Shown: piece by piece, positions 54,263 through 63,177 of the stretch
Numbering within the stretch: position 1 is the stretch's first letter
Layout: every line of letters begins with the position of its first letter
Assembly: GCF_008369935.1 (NCBI RefSeq)
Contig: NZ_VTUZ01000022.1
Coordinates: 62,001-126,000 of the forward strand
Origin: Paraburkholderia panacisoli
GTDB taxonomy: Bacteria > Pseudomonadota > Gammaproteobacteria > Burkholderiales > Burkholderiaceae
DNA length: 64,000 nucleotides
Direction: 5' to 3'
Translations under genes and position numbers: made by a program
The notes under the pieces: generated by a model
The model's database searches: none
The model's input: the letters and a program-made list of their open reading frames with translations, nothing else
What the model was told of the DNA's origin: nothing

Positions 54263-55069
54263 ATGGATCTTGGGCTGAAAGGCAAGGTGGTGTTGATCAC
54301 GGGCGGCAGCAAGGGAATCGGGTTCGCCTGCGCGCGCGCGTTCGCTCAGGAAGGCGCGAAAGTCGCGATCGTTTCGCGCGATCCCGCCAATCTCGCTCGC
54401 GCGTATGAGCAGTTGAAACAGGAAGGCTTTCACGTGCATCGCACTCGCGCCGATCTGCACGAACCGCACAGCGCCGCCGATATCGTCGAGGAAGTCAGCA
54501 CCGCGGTCGGCCCGATCGACGTGCTGATCAACAGCGCCGGCGCGGCGCGCCGCTACGACCCGGAGACGCTCGACGCCGACGCGTTCAAGGCGACGATGGA
54601 AGCGAAGTATTTCCCCTACATCTATCCGCAGCAGGAAGTGCTGCGCCGCATGGCAGAGCGCGCGAAAGCCGGCAGCGGCGGCGAGCCCGGCACGATCGTC
54701 AACATTATCGGCATGGGCGGCAAGGTCGCGAGCGATATCCACATCGCCGGCGGCGCCGCGAATGCCGCATTGATGCTGGCCACCGTCGGCCTCGCCCACT
54801 ACTACGCGCGCTATGGCATCCGCATCAACGCGATCAATCCGGGAGCGACGCTGACCGAGCGCGTCGAGGAAGCGGTCAAACTGGAAGCCGCGCTGCAAGG
54901 TGTCGAGAACGCAGAAGCGCTGGCGCGCGGGCAGGCCAAAGTGCCGCTCGGACGCTATGCAAAACCGGAGGAGATTGCCGACGTCGCGCTGTTTCTGGCG
55001 AGCCGCCGCGCGAGCTATGTAACGGGCGCGATCGTCCCGATGGATGGTGGCAGCGCGCCGCTGATCTGA
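54263..55069 (+). CDS. SDR family protein lacking the canonical catalytic tetrad
   Basis: 268 residues. The Rossmann motif TGGSKGIG (about 13-20), the NAG-like INSAGAA and the C-terminal YVTGAIVPMDGG are typical classical-SDR features. However, in the catalytic region the usual Ser, Tyr and Lys are replaced: aligning to IRINAINPG, YxxxK becomes GGAAN, and the Ser position is Gly/Met (NIIGMGG). It may bind NAD(P) without reducing carbonyls, or use other residues. ATG 54263 follows an AGGTGG ribosome site; GTG 54254 is possible. It stands alone. Confidence 0.82.
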   Translation: MDLGLKGKVVLITGGSKGIGFACARAFAQEGAKVAIVSRDPANLARAYEQLKQEGFHVHRTRADLHEPHSAADIVEEVSTAVGPIDVLINSAGAARRYDPETLDADAFKATMEAKYFPYIYPQQEVLRRMAERAKAGSGGEPGTIVNIIGMGGKVASDIHIAGGAANAALMLATVGLAHYYARYGIRINAINPGATLTERVEEAVKLEAALQGVENAEALARGQAKVPLGRYAKPEEIADVALFLASRRASYVTGAIVPMDGGSAPLI

Positions 55070-55190
55070 GCGACGCGCTGCTGCGGATAGGCGGGACAGT
55101 CTGCGTGTGGGGAGACTCGCGTGTTAAAGCTGTCAAAGCCCGACACGTGACACCCGCGCGCAGCGCTGTCACGCGCTTCCCGACGCCTAC

Positions 55191-56201
55191 TTACAGGAAA
55201 TGGTGGCCAAACCACCAACCCGCGGCAGAGAGGATCGCAGAGGCCGGAATCGTCAGAACCCACGCCCAGACGATGTTGCCGGCCACGCCCCAACGCACCG
55301 CACTGAGCTTCTGCGTAGCACCGACACCGACGATCGCGCCAGTGATCGTATGCGTGGTGGACACCGGGATGCCGAGCCACGAAGCGGTGAATAGCGTGAT
55401 CGCCCCGCCGGACTCCGCGCAAAAGCCGCCGACCGGCTTGAGCTTGGTAATTTTCTGGCCCATCGTGCGGACGATCCGCCAGCCGCCGAACAGTGTGCCG
55501 AGGCCCATCGACAGATAGCAGCCGCCGATCACCCACAACGGCGGCGCGTCTGCGGCCGATGACGCAAAACCGGTCGCGATCAGCAGCATCCAGATAATGC
55601 CGATGGTTTTCTGCGCGTCGTTACCGCCATGGCCGAGGCTGTACAAGCCCGCCGACAGTATTTGCAAACGCCGGAAACGCCGGTCGACCTTGCTGGGCGG
55701 CGTGCGGAAGTAGAGCCACGACACCGCCAGCATGAAAAAGGAACCGAGCACGAAGCCCAGCAGCGGCGAGATGAAGATGAAGGCCACCGTCTTCATCAGG
55801 CCATCCATATTGAGGGAGCCCCAGCCCGACTTGGCGAGCGCCGCGCCCACGAGTCCGCCGATCAGCGCATGCGACGAGCTGGAAGGAATGCCGTAATGCC
55901 ACGTGATGACGTTCCAGCCGATCGCACCGACGAGCGCGCCGAAAATCACGTAATGGTCGACGATATTGGGATCGATCGTGCCCCGGCCGACGGTCGCGGC
56001 CACTTTCAAGTGAAACACGAAATACGCGATGACGTTGAACGCCGCCGCAAATGCCACCGCCTGCTGCGGTTTCAGCACGCCGGTGGAGACGACCGTGGCG
56101 ATCGAATTCGCCGCGTCGTGAAAGCCGTTCATGAAGTCGAAAATCAGCGCGACGGCGACCAGGCCGGCGACGACCCAGATTGCAAGTTGTATCGATTGCA
56201 T
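55191..56201 (-). CDS. pit: Inorganic phosphate transporter, PiT family
   Basis: 336 residues with about ten TM segments. Both PiT signature repeats are visible: DFMNGFHDAANSIATVVSTGVL near the N-terminus (about 23-44) and SLGHGGNDAQKTIGII near 190-205, the sites for phosphate and cation. It is a low-affinity, proton-coupled phosphate (metal-phosphate) importer. It shares one base with the stop of the DUF47 gene upstream, so the two are translated together. Confidence 0.92.
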   Translation of the reverse strand: MQSIQLAIWVVAGLVAVALIFDFMNGFHDAANSIATVVSTGVLKPQQAVAFAAAFNVIAYFVFHLKVAATVGRGTIDPNIVDHYVIFGALVGAIGWNVITWHYGIPSSSSHALIGGLVGAALAKSGWGSLNMDGLMKTVAFIFISPLLGFVLGSFFMLAVSWLYFRTPPSKVDRRFRRLQILSAGLYSLGHGGNDAQKTIGIIWMLLIATGFASSAADAPPLWVIGGCYLSMGLGTLFGGWRIVRTMGQKITKLKPVGGFCAESGGAITLFTASWLGIPVSTTHTITGAIVGVGATQKLSAVRWGVAGNIVWAWVLTIPASAILSAAGWWFGHHFL

Positions 56202-56827
56202 TATGCGTTTTCCAGCACGATGCCTTCGATGATGTTCGCTACATCCTCACACTTGTCCGTGATCGTTTCGAGCAATTCGTAGATTGCTTTCAGCTTGATC
56301 AGGGTCTTGACGTTGTCTTCTTCACGGAACAGTTTCGACATGGCCGAGCGCAGCACGCGGTCGGCTTCCGATTCCAGGCGGTCGATTTCCTCGCAGGCCT
56401 TCAGGATCTGGCTCGCCTGCTTCATGTCCGACAGCAGGCTGACGGCAAACTGCACGCGCTCGGAAGTTGCCGTGCAGATGTGTGCCAACTGGCTTGCTTC
56501 GGAAGTCACCGCTTGCACGTCGTACAGCGAAATAGCGGTGGCGACGTCCTCCATCAGGTCGAGGATGTCGTCCATCGTGGTGATCAGCTTGTGGATCTCA
56601 TCGCGGTCGAGCGGCGTGATGAAAGTCTTGTGCAGCAGGTCGATGGTTTCGTGCGTGAGTTTGTCAGCGGCCTTCTCGGCCTTTTGCACGTTTTGCTTGT
56701 GGGTTTCCGCGTCTTGCAGATTGTCGATCAGCAGCTCGAGTTCGCGGCTCGCCGAGACGATGCACGTTGCGTGTGCATTGAAAATTTCAAAGAACTTGCC
56801 CTCGGTGGGCATGAAACGACCGAACAT
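56201..56827 (-). CDS. DUF47 family protein (PhoU-like, PiT accessory)
   Basis: 208 residues, almost all helical, of the PhoU-like DUF47 (TIGR00153) family: FNAHATCIVSASRELELLID, LTHETIDLLHKTFITPLDRD, HKLITTMDDILDLMEDVA. The E-x-D-type residues along the helices could bind metal. These proteins are almost always paired with a PiT transporter and probably adjust its activity. The start is ATG 56827. Its stop overlaps the pit start by one base. A TACAAT (-10 like, 56880-56875) lies upstream without a clear -35. Confidence 0.88.
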   Translation of the reverse strand: MFGRFMPTEGKFFEIFNAHATCIVSASRELELLIDNLQDAETHKQNVQKAEKAADKLTHETIDLLHKTFITPLDRDEIHKLITTMDDILDLMEDVATAISLYDVQAVTSEASQLAHICTATSERVQFAVSLLSDMKQASQILKACEEIDRLESEADRVLRSAMSKLFREEDNVKTLIKLKAIYELLETITDKCEDVANIIEGIVLENA

Positions 56828-56943
56828 TGGGATCCCGAAAATTGGTCATGTAATGGCTGACATAAAACCGCCATATTGTACCGTTGCGGGACTGATATCG
56901 CACTTTCGAAAGCGCCGTTACAACAGGCGCCGCCTCTGTTTCT

Positions 56944-58329
56944 TTACTCGCCGTAGAAATTCTGCGCACCGGCAAAGTTGTCGAACTTCGTGAATTGACC
57001 GTGGAACGTGAGTCGAACGGGCCCGATCGGACCATTCCGCTGCTTACCGATGATAATTTCCGCGGTGCCTTTGTCCGGGCTGTCCGGGTTATACACTTCG
57101 TCACGGTAAATGAACAGGATCACGTCCGCATCCTGCTCGATTGCGCCGGATTCACGCAGATCCGACATGATCGGCCGCTTGTTCGGACGCTGTTCGAGAC
57201 CCCGGTTGAGCTGCGACAACGCGATCACCGGCACGTCGAGTTCCTTGGCGAGACTCTTCAGCGAACGCGAGATTTCCGAAATTTCGGTCGCGCGATTTTC
57301 GCCCGACGACGATCCGCTCATCAGCTGCAGGTAGTCGATGATGATCAGCCCCAGCTTGCCGCATTGGCGCGACAGCCGGCGTGCGCGCGAGCGCAATTCC
57401 ATCGGGTTCAGACCGCCGGTTTCGTCGATGAAAATCTGCGCCTCGCTCATTTTCTGCACCGCGTGCGTGAGCTTCGGCCAATCCTCGTCGGTCAGGCGCC
57501 CGGTTCGCATGCGGTGCTGGTCCAGCCGGCCGACCGAGCCGAGCATACGCATGGTGAGCTGCGAACCCGGCATTTCCATCGAGAACACCGCCACCGGCAG
57601 ACCATACTCGACCGCCACGTATTCGCCGACGTTCATCGAAAACGCCGTTTTACCCATCGACGGGCGGCCCGCGACGATGATCAGCTCGCCGCCGTGCATG
57701 CCCGAAGTCATGCGGTCCAGATCGACAAAGCCGGTTGGCGTGCCAGTCACGTCGCTTGGATTGGCGGTGTGATACAGCGTGTCGATCCGCTCGACCACCT
57801 CGGTCAGCAGCGGCCCGATTTCGAGGAAGCCCTGCGTGCCGCGCGCGCCGTCTTCGGCGATCGAGAACACCTTCGATTCGGCTTCGTCCAGCAACTGCCG
57901 GACTTCCTTGCCCTGCGGGTTGAATGCGTCGGCGGAGATTTCGTCGGCGACGGACACCAGCCGGCGCAGCACGGCGCGATCGCGCACGATTTCCGCATAC
58001 CGGCGGATGTTGGCCGCGCTCGGCGTGTTCTGCGCCAACGCGTTCAGGTACGCCAGACCGCCGACCTCTTCCGCCTTGCCCGCTGTGCCTAGCGCCTCGT
58101 ACACGGTGATCACGTCGGCCGGACGCGTGGCCGCGATCAGCTTGCCGATATGCTCGAAGATGATGCGATGGTCGTAGCGGTAGAAGTCGCTCTGCGACAG
58201 GAAGTCGGCGATGCGGTCCCAGGCCGCGTTGTCGAGCAGCAAGCCGCCCAGCACCGATTGCTCGGCTTCGATCGAATGCGGCGGGACTTTCAGCGACTCG
58301 AGTTGGGGATCTTTGGACGGTGCGTTCAT
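56944..58329 (-). CDS. dnaB: Replicative DNA helicase DnaB
   Basis: 461 residues, normal size. DnaB is the hexameric 5'-3' helicase at the replication fork. The N-terminal domain (PHSIEAEQSVLGGLLLDNAAW) and the RecA-like C-terminal domain with Walker A AGRPSMGKTAFSMN (near 222-230), Walker B LGLIIIDYLQLM, the finger segment RGLEQRPNKRPIMSDLRESG and EQDADVILFIYRDEVY are intact. No intein is present. It lies downstream of the rpsF-priB-rpsR-rplI operon, separated by a terminator. Confidence 0.97.
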   Translation of the reverse strand: MNAPSKDPQLESLKVPPHSIEAEQSVLGGLLLDNAAWDRIADFLSQSDFYRYDHRIIFEHIGKLIAATRPADVITVYEALGTAGKAEEVGGLAYLNALAQNTPSAANIRRYAEIVRDRAVLRRLVSVADEISADAFNPQGKEVRQLLDEAESKVFSIAEDGARGTQGFLEIGPLLTEVVERIDTLYHTANPSDVTGTPTGFVDLDRMTSGMHGGELIIVAGRPSMGKTAFSMNVGEYVAVEYGLPVAVFSMEMPGSQLTMRMLGSVGRLDQHRMRTGRLTDEDWPKLTHAVQKMSEAQIFIDETGGLNPMELRSRARRLSRQCGKLGLIIIDYLQLMSGSSSGENRATEISEISRSLKSLAKELDVPVIALSQLNRGLEQRPNKRPIMSDLRESGAIEQDADVILFIYRDEVYNPDSPDKGTAEIIIGKQRNGPIGPVRLTFHGQFTKFDNFAGAQNFYGE

Positions 58330-58402
58330 GGAGAGGGATTATCGGGTAATCGGGCGGCGGCGGCGAGCGGGAAAACGAAAAAGCGCGCGAAAAAACGGGC
58401 AC

Positions 58403-58435
58403 AAAAAAAGCAGGGGCCGGTTACCCGGCCCCTGC
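58403..58435 (-). terminator. Terminator between rplI and dnaB
   Basis: Read leftward, gcaggggccgg and ccggcccctgc pair perfectly around a gtaa loop, followed by seven Ts. It lies 40 bases past the rplI stop, so dnaB probably has some transcription of its own. Confidence 0.9.
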
Positions 58436-58474
58436 CCTTCGCCAGCAACATCCTGGCAAATACTAGCTGATGCT

Positions 58475-58927
58475 TTAGACGTGTTCGCCGATCACAGCCA
58501 CCGTCACATCGACCAGAACGTCGGTGTGCAGCGAAATCTGAACCGGGTGCTCGCCGACCGTCTTCAGCGGGCCTTCCGGCAGACGCACTTGCGCCTTTTC
58601 CACGACGAAGCCTTGCTTGACCAGTGCTTCGGCGATGTCGCCGTTCGTCACCGAGCCGAACAGACGGCCGTCGACGCCAGCCTTCTGACCGATCTGAACC
58701 GTCGAGCCTGCCAGCTTTTCGCCTTGAGCTTGAGCCGCGGCCAGCTTTTCACCGGCGATCTTTTCGAGTTCTGCGCGGCGCACTTCGAATTCAGCCAGGG
58801 CTTCCTTCGTTGCACGGCGAGCTTGCTTGTTCGGGATCAGGAAATTACGTGCGTAACCGTCCTTGACCTTCACGATATCGCCCAGGTTGCCCAGATTGAC
58901 GACTTTTTCCAGAAGAATGATTTGCAT
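58475..58927 (-). CDS. rplI: 50S ribosomal protein L9
   Basis: 150 residues. The N-terminal domain has MQIILLEKVVNLGNLGDIVK and VKDGYARNFLIPNKQARRAT, a long central helix follows (about 45-75), and the C-terminal domain has FGSVTNGDIAEALVKQGF. It binds 23S rRNA near the L1 stalk. It is the last gene of the rpsF operon, 27 bases after rpsR, and ends at the terminator above. Confidence 0.97.
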   Translation of the reverse strand: MQIILLEKVVNLGNLGDIVKVKDGYARNFLIPNKQARRATKEALAEFEVRRAELEKIAGEKLAAAQAQGEKLAGSTVQIGQKAGVDGRLFGSVTNGDIAEALVKQGFVVEKAQVRLPEGPLKTVGEHPVQISLHTDVLVDVTVAVIGEHV

Positions 58928-58954
58928 TCAGATGCTCCTTATCGCGTCGTCGGG

Positions 58955-59230
58955 TTAGGCCTTGTGCTGGTCGGTGTACGGCACCAGCGCGAGGAAACGT
59001 GCGCGCTTGATTGCCGTGTCCAACTGGCGTTGATAGTGGGCCTTGGTACCCGTCAGACGCGCCGGCGTGATCTTGCCGTTTTCGCCGATGAAGTCCTTCA
59101 GCGTTTCGAGGTCCTTGTAGTCGATGTGATCGACGCCAGCGGCCGTGAAACGGCAGAACTTCTTGCGCTTGAAGAGCGGATTTTGTTGCTGACGACGCTT
59201 GTCGAATTTCTTACCAGTCGGGCGGGGCAT
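58955..59230 (-). CDS. rpsR: 30S ribosomal protein S18
   Basis: 91 residues, typical. KKFCRFTAAGVDHIDYKDLE, LKDFIGENGKITPARLTGTK and the basic YQRQLDTAIKRARFLALVPY are diagnostic of S18, which binds with S6 in the platform of the small subunit. The start is 3 bases after the priB stop, so coupling is likely. Confidence 0.97.
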   Translation of the reverse strand: MPRPTGKKFDKRRQQQNPLFKRKKFCRFTAAGVDHIDYKDLETLKDFIGENGKITPARLTGTKAHYQRQLDTAIKRARFLALVPYTDQHKA

Positions 59231-59232
59231 GT

Positions 59233-59532
59233 TCAGTCCTTTCCAATGTCCTGCAATGCTGTGATGTGAAATACCAGAGTTCTTGCGTTGCGGTGCTTTT
59301 TCGCCAGGAAGCCGGTGAAGAGCGTTTCCACGCCCATCTGACAGCTTTCCAGCTTACCGCTCGCTTCGCCCGCGGCGACCGCCTGCATGGTCAGCTCGAC
59401 TTGCCTGGCGATGCCGGCTTCGACGACTTCCGTGCGGTGGTGCAACGTGCAGCCTGCAATCGGAACGCCGGCGGGGGTGTACCGCACCGGTTCGCGTTCG
59501 ACGACGCTGGCCGTGAGTTGCAGCCGGTTCAT
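59233..59532 (-). CDS. priB: Primosomal replication protein N (PriB)
   Basis: 99 residues. A small OB-fold ssDNA-binding protein of the PriA-dependent restart primosome. NRLQLTASVVEREPVRYTPA, CTLHHRTEVVEAGIARQVEL and a C-terminal FLAKKHRNARTLVFHITALQ are typical of beta-proteobacterial PriB. It lies between rpsF and rpsR, its conserved position. Confidence 0.93.
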   Translation of the reverse strand: MNRLQLTASVVEREPVRYTPAGVPIAGCTLHHRTEVVEAGIARQVELTMQAVAAGEASGKLESCQMGVETLFTGFLAKKHRNARTLVFHITALQDIGKD

Positions 59533-59582
59533 GAAGCCTTTGGCGAGAGCGACGCTTGTTCTGGTAGCTTAAATAGTGTGTC

Positions 59583-59957
59583 TTAAGCCTGCGCTTCGGA
59601 CGGTTGCGTAGCAGCCGACTTCTTGGCTTCTTCGCGCTGCACTTCCTTCATCATCGGCGACGGGCCGGTTTCGGCCTTCTTCATCTTGACGATCAGGTGA
59701 CGCAGGACAGCGTCGTTGAACTTGAATGCGTGTTCCAGCTCGTCGAGCGTGGTCTGGTCGCATTCGATGTTCATGCAGACGTAGTGAGCCTTCGCGAGTT
59801 TCTCGATCATGTAGGCCAGTTGGCGACGGCCCCAGTCTTCGATACGGTGGATCTGGCCACCGTGCGACGTGATCGTGCTCTTGTAACGCTCGATCATGGC
59901 GGGCACTTGCTCGCTCTGATCGGGATGCACGATAAAGACGATTTCATAATGACGCAT
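59583..59957 (-). CDS. rpsF: 30S ribosomal protein S6
   Basis: 124 residues. MRHYEIVFIVHPDQSEQVPA opens the S6 fold, and HRIEDWGRRQLAYMIEKLAK binds S18. The C-terminal ~20 residues are a variable Lys/Ala/Gln tail. ATG 59957 follows AGGAGTGTGT; the in-frame ATG at 60074 is too far upstream and lies ahead of the promoter. It heads the rpsF-priB-rpsR-rplI operon behind a strong promoter. Confidence 0.97.
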   Translation of the reverse strand: MRHYEIVFIVHPDQSEQVPAMIERYKSTITSHGGQIHRIEDWGRRQLAYMIEKLAKAHYVCMNIECDQTTLDELEHAFKFNDAVLRHLIVKMKKAETGPSPMMKEVQREEAKKSAATQPSEAQA

Positions 59958-60022
59958 ACACACTCCTTGTGGATTAAAGCCACCCGGGCGTCGGAACCGG
60001 TGTGGCAAGTGAGAAGCCAAAC

Positions 60023-60051
60023 AGTGTAACCCGAATGGGGCCGGGTTGCAA
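60023..60051 (-). promoter_or_regulatory. Sigma-70 promoter of the rpsF operon
   Basis: On the minus strand, TTGCAA (60051-60046) and TACACT (60028-60023) are 17 bases apart, 66 bases upstream of rpsF. Both boxes match the consensus at four of six positions with ideal spacing. Confidence 0.72.
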
Positions 60052-60249
60052 GATATCCCGTTGATGCGACGCATGAATCGGGTGTGTTTTCAAGGGTTTA
60101 GGGGTGGCGGGGCGATGCAGGGCGGGCCGGCTGGCCCGTATGCCAGTCGTTCCTGCCTGCTTCCACCCGGCTTCCTGCCCCACCCTCTACCCGCTTCCTG
60201 CGGCTCTTATTTCCCCTGCACATGCCTCCCCGCGTCCCCTGCCGGGCCG

Positions 60250-61311
60250 TCAACCGCCCTCGGTCCGCTCGCTGCCGCCCTGCAAGCGCGCCTTCAGCGC
60301 CGCTTCGAGGCCGCTCAGCGCGTCGGGCGCGGCGTCGGTGATGGCCCACCAGGTCATGCCTTCCGCGTCCCAGCGCGCAATCGAATAGCCTTCGTGCCCA
60401 AGCGCCGCCGGCGCCGCGCCCCGGCCCGCACGTGCACCGCCGGAGCCGGCCTGCGGGAACACGTAGACGTCGATCACGTGCTTGCGATAGCGGTACACCA
60501 GCACGGCCACCCGCTGATGCCCGATGTAGTCGAGGCGGCCGCCTTCCAGTGCGAAGCCGCTTGCCGCCAGGTCCTCGACGGGTGGCGAATAGTCGAGCCG
60601 GCCGTTGAACCACGGCTTGACCGTATGCCGGTCGGTCGAAATCACGTCGATGTCGCGCCCCGATACTTGCGCTCTCACGTGGCTTTCCACCAGCTCGTCG
60701 GCGAACGGCGTGAAGTCGGCCGGACGGCGCAGATTCAGCGTGATGACCGCCGTCGCCGCGCATAACACGACAGCGAGTGCGGCCAGCCAGCCCGGTGTGA
60801 GCACACCGTTCGCACCGCCCACGGCGACCGGCTGGCCAAAGCCGCCCTCCGGGATGCGCCAACCGGTCAGCCAGGCAGGCCAGCGGCGCTGGCGTGGGCG
60901 TGGCTTGGGCGCCGAGTCCGGCCTCGCGCTGGCTCCCGTGGCTCCCGTGGTCTCAGCCGTTCCGGCTGCACCAGCTACATCTGCCGGCCCGGCCTTCTCC
61001 ACCTCTGCGTTTGCCCCGCTTGCTCCAACCGCCTCAGCGGTCGCAGCCGCATCTCCCCCAGCCGCTGCTCCAGACATGGCCAGCGCATCCTCGAGCGCGG
61101 GCAATCCCGCCACGATCCGCGCTCGCAACGACTGCGGCGCGCGATGATACGGCGCCGCCCGCAGCGCTCCACTCAACGCCCGCAAGCTTTCGCTCTCGCG
61201 CCGGCAAGCATCGCAGCTCTCGATATGCTGCTGGACGCGCCGCGCATCCGGCGCGGGCAATTCATGATCGGCGTTCGCATCGAGGAGCGGCCGTGCTTCG
61301 TTACAGTCCAT
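60250..61311 (-). CDS. Zinc-binding anti-sigma factor (ECF partner)
   Basis: 353 residues. The N-terminal ZAS domain carries His29, Cys33 and Cys36 (H-x3-C-x2-C) with Cys3 nearby, the zinc site of anti-sigma factors that hold ECF sigma factors inactive. An Ala-rich linker (about 80-165) precedes one TM helix (about 173-193, LAALAVVLCAATAVITL), and the C-terminal ~160 residues are periplasmic (DRHTVKPWFNGRLDYSPPVE). ATG 61311 overlaps the sigma gene by 11 bases. The signal sensed is unknown. Confidence 0.87.
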   Translation of the reverse strand: MDCNEARPLLDANADHELPAPDARRVQQHIESCDACRRESESLRALSGALRAAPYHRAPQSLRARIVAGLPALEDALAMSGAAAGGDAAATAEAVGASGANAEVEKAGPADVAGAAGTAETTGATGASARPDSAPKPRPRQRRWPAWLTGWRIPEGGFGQPVAVGGANGVLTPGWLAALAVVLCAATAVITLNLRRPADFTPFADELVESHVRAQVSGRDIDVISTDRHTVKPWFNGRLDYSPPVEDLAASGFALEGGRLDYIGHQRVAVLVYRYRKHVIDVYVFPQAGSGGARAGRGAAPAALGHEGYSIARWDAEGMTWWAITDAAPDALSGLEAALKARLQGGSERTEGG

Positions 61312-62137
61312 CCGGCGTCTCCTTGACTGGGCCGGCGGCGTCGCCGCCGGGAATGTTGAGCGGCCGCCCGTTGGCGGACGCCCGCAGTGGCATGACCGTC
61401 GCGGTAGCCGGCTTGCCGGCGGCCATACGCGGAGCACTGTCGGGCAAATCGGGAAGACCATGCCGTGGTTGCTCCGGATACTCCGGCTGCCGCGGCGCGT
61501 GGCCACGCGCGGACCCGTACGCGTCTTTCCCGGCCGACGCCCCCACCCCTGGCTTCGACATCAATAGCGCCGCCAGCTTGCGACGCCCCCGGGCGAGCCG
61601 CGACATCACCGTGCCGATCGGCAGGTCAGCCACCGCGGCGATCTCCCGATATTCCATCTCTTCTAGTTCGCGCAGAATCAGCACCTCGCGAAATTCGACT
61701 GGCAGCTGCGCGAGCGCCTCGTGCACCAGCCGCGTGTCCTCGTCGCGAATCAGCAGCGCCTGCGGATCGGCGCCGCCCGCGCTCCAACCTTCGAACACGG
61801 CGTCGTCCATGGTGTCGTCGAATTCGAGCATGTCTTGCGGCGACGCGCGCCGCCGCCATTCGGTGTACCAGGTGCGGCGCACGATCGCCAGCAGCCACGG
61901 CCGCGCCGAGTCGCCGCGAAACGTGTCGAAGAAGCGGAACGCCCGCATGTAGGCTTCCTGCACCACGTCCTCCGCGTCGCTGGTGTTGCCGCACAACCAG
62001 CGCGCGAGGTTGTACGCGGCGTCGAGATGCGGCAGCGCGAGCTGCTCGAAGCGGCGGCTCCTGGCTGCGTCGGTTTCGCGTCGCTCGTGAGCGGCGGCAT
62101 CTGAATCGGTCTGGACCACCTCGGCCCTCCAAGGCAT
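61301..62137 (-). CDS. ECF-type RNA polymerase sigma factor with C-terminal extension
   Basis: 278 residues, longer than the usual ~190. Region 2 (about 28-100) has LDAAYNLARWLCGNTSDAED, VVQEAYMRAFRFFDTF and RPWLLAIVRRTWYTEWRRR; region 4 (about 140-195) has LPVEFREVLILRELEEMEYR and IAAVADLPIGTVMSRLARGR. About 85 further residues are Pro/Ala/Gly-rich with no known domain. It is followed by its anti-sigma gene with an 11-base overlap. ATG 62137 is the longest plausible start. Confidence 0.9.
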   Translation of the reverse strand: MPWRAEVVQTDSDAAAHERRETDAARSRRFEQLALPHLDAAYNLARWLCGNTSDAEDVVQEAYMRAFRFFDTFRGDSARPWLLAIVRRTWYTEWRRRASPQDMLEFDDTMDDAVFEGWSAGGADPQALLIRDEDTRLVHEALAQLPVEFREVLILRELEEMEYREIAAVADLPIGTVMSRLARGRRKLAALLMSKPGVGASAGKDAYGSARGHAPRQPEYPEQPRHGLPDLPDSAPRMAAGKPATATVMPLRASANGRPLNIPGGDAAGPVKETPDGL

Positions 62138-62179
62138 TGCGGCGATGCTGGGCGGCGCATCATAACGCTCCCTTCACCG

Positions 62180-62209
62180 CATAACTGGCCATCTGCCGAG
62201 TTTATTCCC
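62180..62209 (-). promoter_or_regulatory. Candidate ECF-type promoter upstream of the sigma gene
   Basis: On the minus strand, GGGAATAAA (62209-62201) is followed 15 bases later by GTTATG (62185-62180), 43 bases upstream of the sigma gene. The -35 form GGGAATAA is seen at several ECF promoters, so autoregulation is suggested but not shown. Confidence 0.4.
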
Positions 62210-62262
62210 GCCGTCGCCGCCGGATTTGCAAATGGGCGTAAAAAGCGTGCAAAAGCCGCTCG

Positions 62263-63177
62263 CTAGTAAGCCGACCGGTTCCAGTAATCCTCGCTCGCAT
62301 ACACCTCTTTCAGATAATCGATGAAATAACGCACCTTGGCGGGCACATAGCGCTGCTGCGGGTAGACCGCAAGAATGTCGTAGTCGGGCAGCGCGTATTC
62401 GTCGAGCACGGTTTCGAGTTCACCGCGCGCCAGTTGCTGCTGGATTTCCCATGTCGAGCGCCAGCCGAGACCGAGCCCTTCGGACACCCAGCGATGCAGC
62501 AGTTCGCCGTCGTTGCAGTCGAGCGTGCCGCCCACGCGCACCGTCGCCAGCTTGCCATTGCGGCGGAAGTACCAGCCGCGGTTCTGCCCGCCTTGCAGAT
62601 TGAACGCGAGACAGTTGTGGCGCGGCAGGTCTTCGAGCGTTTTCGGCTTGCCGTGCCGGCGGAAATAATCCGGCGTGCCGCACACCACGCGCCGGTTCGA
62701 CGCCAGCTTCACCGCGACGAAGTTCGGATCGACCACGCCGCCGATGCGGATCGACAGGTCGTACCCCTCGCGCACCAGGTCCACGACCCGGTCGGTCAGA
62801 TTGAACGACACCTGCAGCTCCGGCTTGTCGGCGAGAAAAACCGGCGCGAGCGGTGCGACGTGCTTGCGCCCGAACGCAGCCGGCGCCGACACGATCAGAT
62901 GGCCGTTGACCGCGCGCCGTCCGGCGCTCAGTTCGTTTTCCGCCTGGTCCCACTCGGTGAGCAGCCCCCGGCAGCGTTCCAGAAACGCGGCGCCGTCTTC
63001 GCTGACCACCAGGCGCCGCGTCGAGCGGTACATCAGTTTCACGCCGAGGCGCTTTTCCAGCGCGTCAATGCGGCGCCCCAGAATCACCGGCGACACGCCC
63101 TCTTCCAGCGCGGCCGCCGCGAGGCTGCCCGCGTCGGCGACACGCACAAAAGTTTCGATCTGTTTGAAGCGGTCCAT
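62263..63177 (-). CDS. LysR family transcriptional regulator
   Basis: 304 residues. The N-terminal winged helix (about 1-60: FKQIETFVRVADAGSLAAAA, LGRRIDALEKRLGVKLMYRS) is typical, followed by the periplasmic-binding-like effector domain (HLIVSAPAAFGRKHVAPL). It is divergent from gcl with 206 bases between starts, so it is the likely regulator of glyoxylate carboligase genes (inference). A wide inverted repeat cccgac-N20-gtcggg (63281-63312) lies in that gap. Confidence 0.9.
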   Translation of the reverse strand: MDRFKQIETFVRVADAGSLAAAALEEGVSPVILGRRIDALEKRLGVKLMYRSTRRLVVSEDGAAFLERCRGLLTEWDQAENELSAGRRAVNGHLIVSAPAAFGRKHVAPLAPVFLADKPELQVSFNLTDRVVDLVREGYDLSIRIGGVVDPNFVAVKLASNRRVVCGTPDYFRRHGKPKTLEDLPRHNCLAFNLQGGQNRGWYFRRNGKLATVRVGGTLDCNDGELLHRWVSEGLGLGWRSTWEIQQQLARGELETVLDEYALPDYDILAVYPQQRYVPAKVRYFIDYLKEVYASEDYWNRSAY

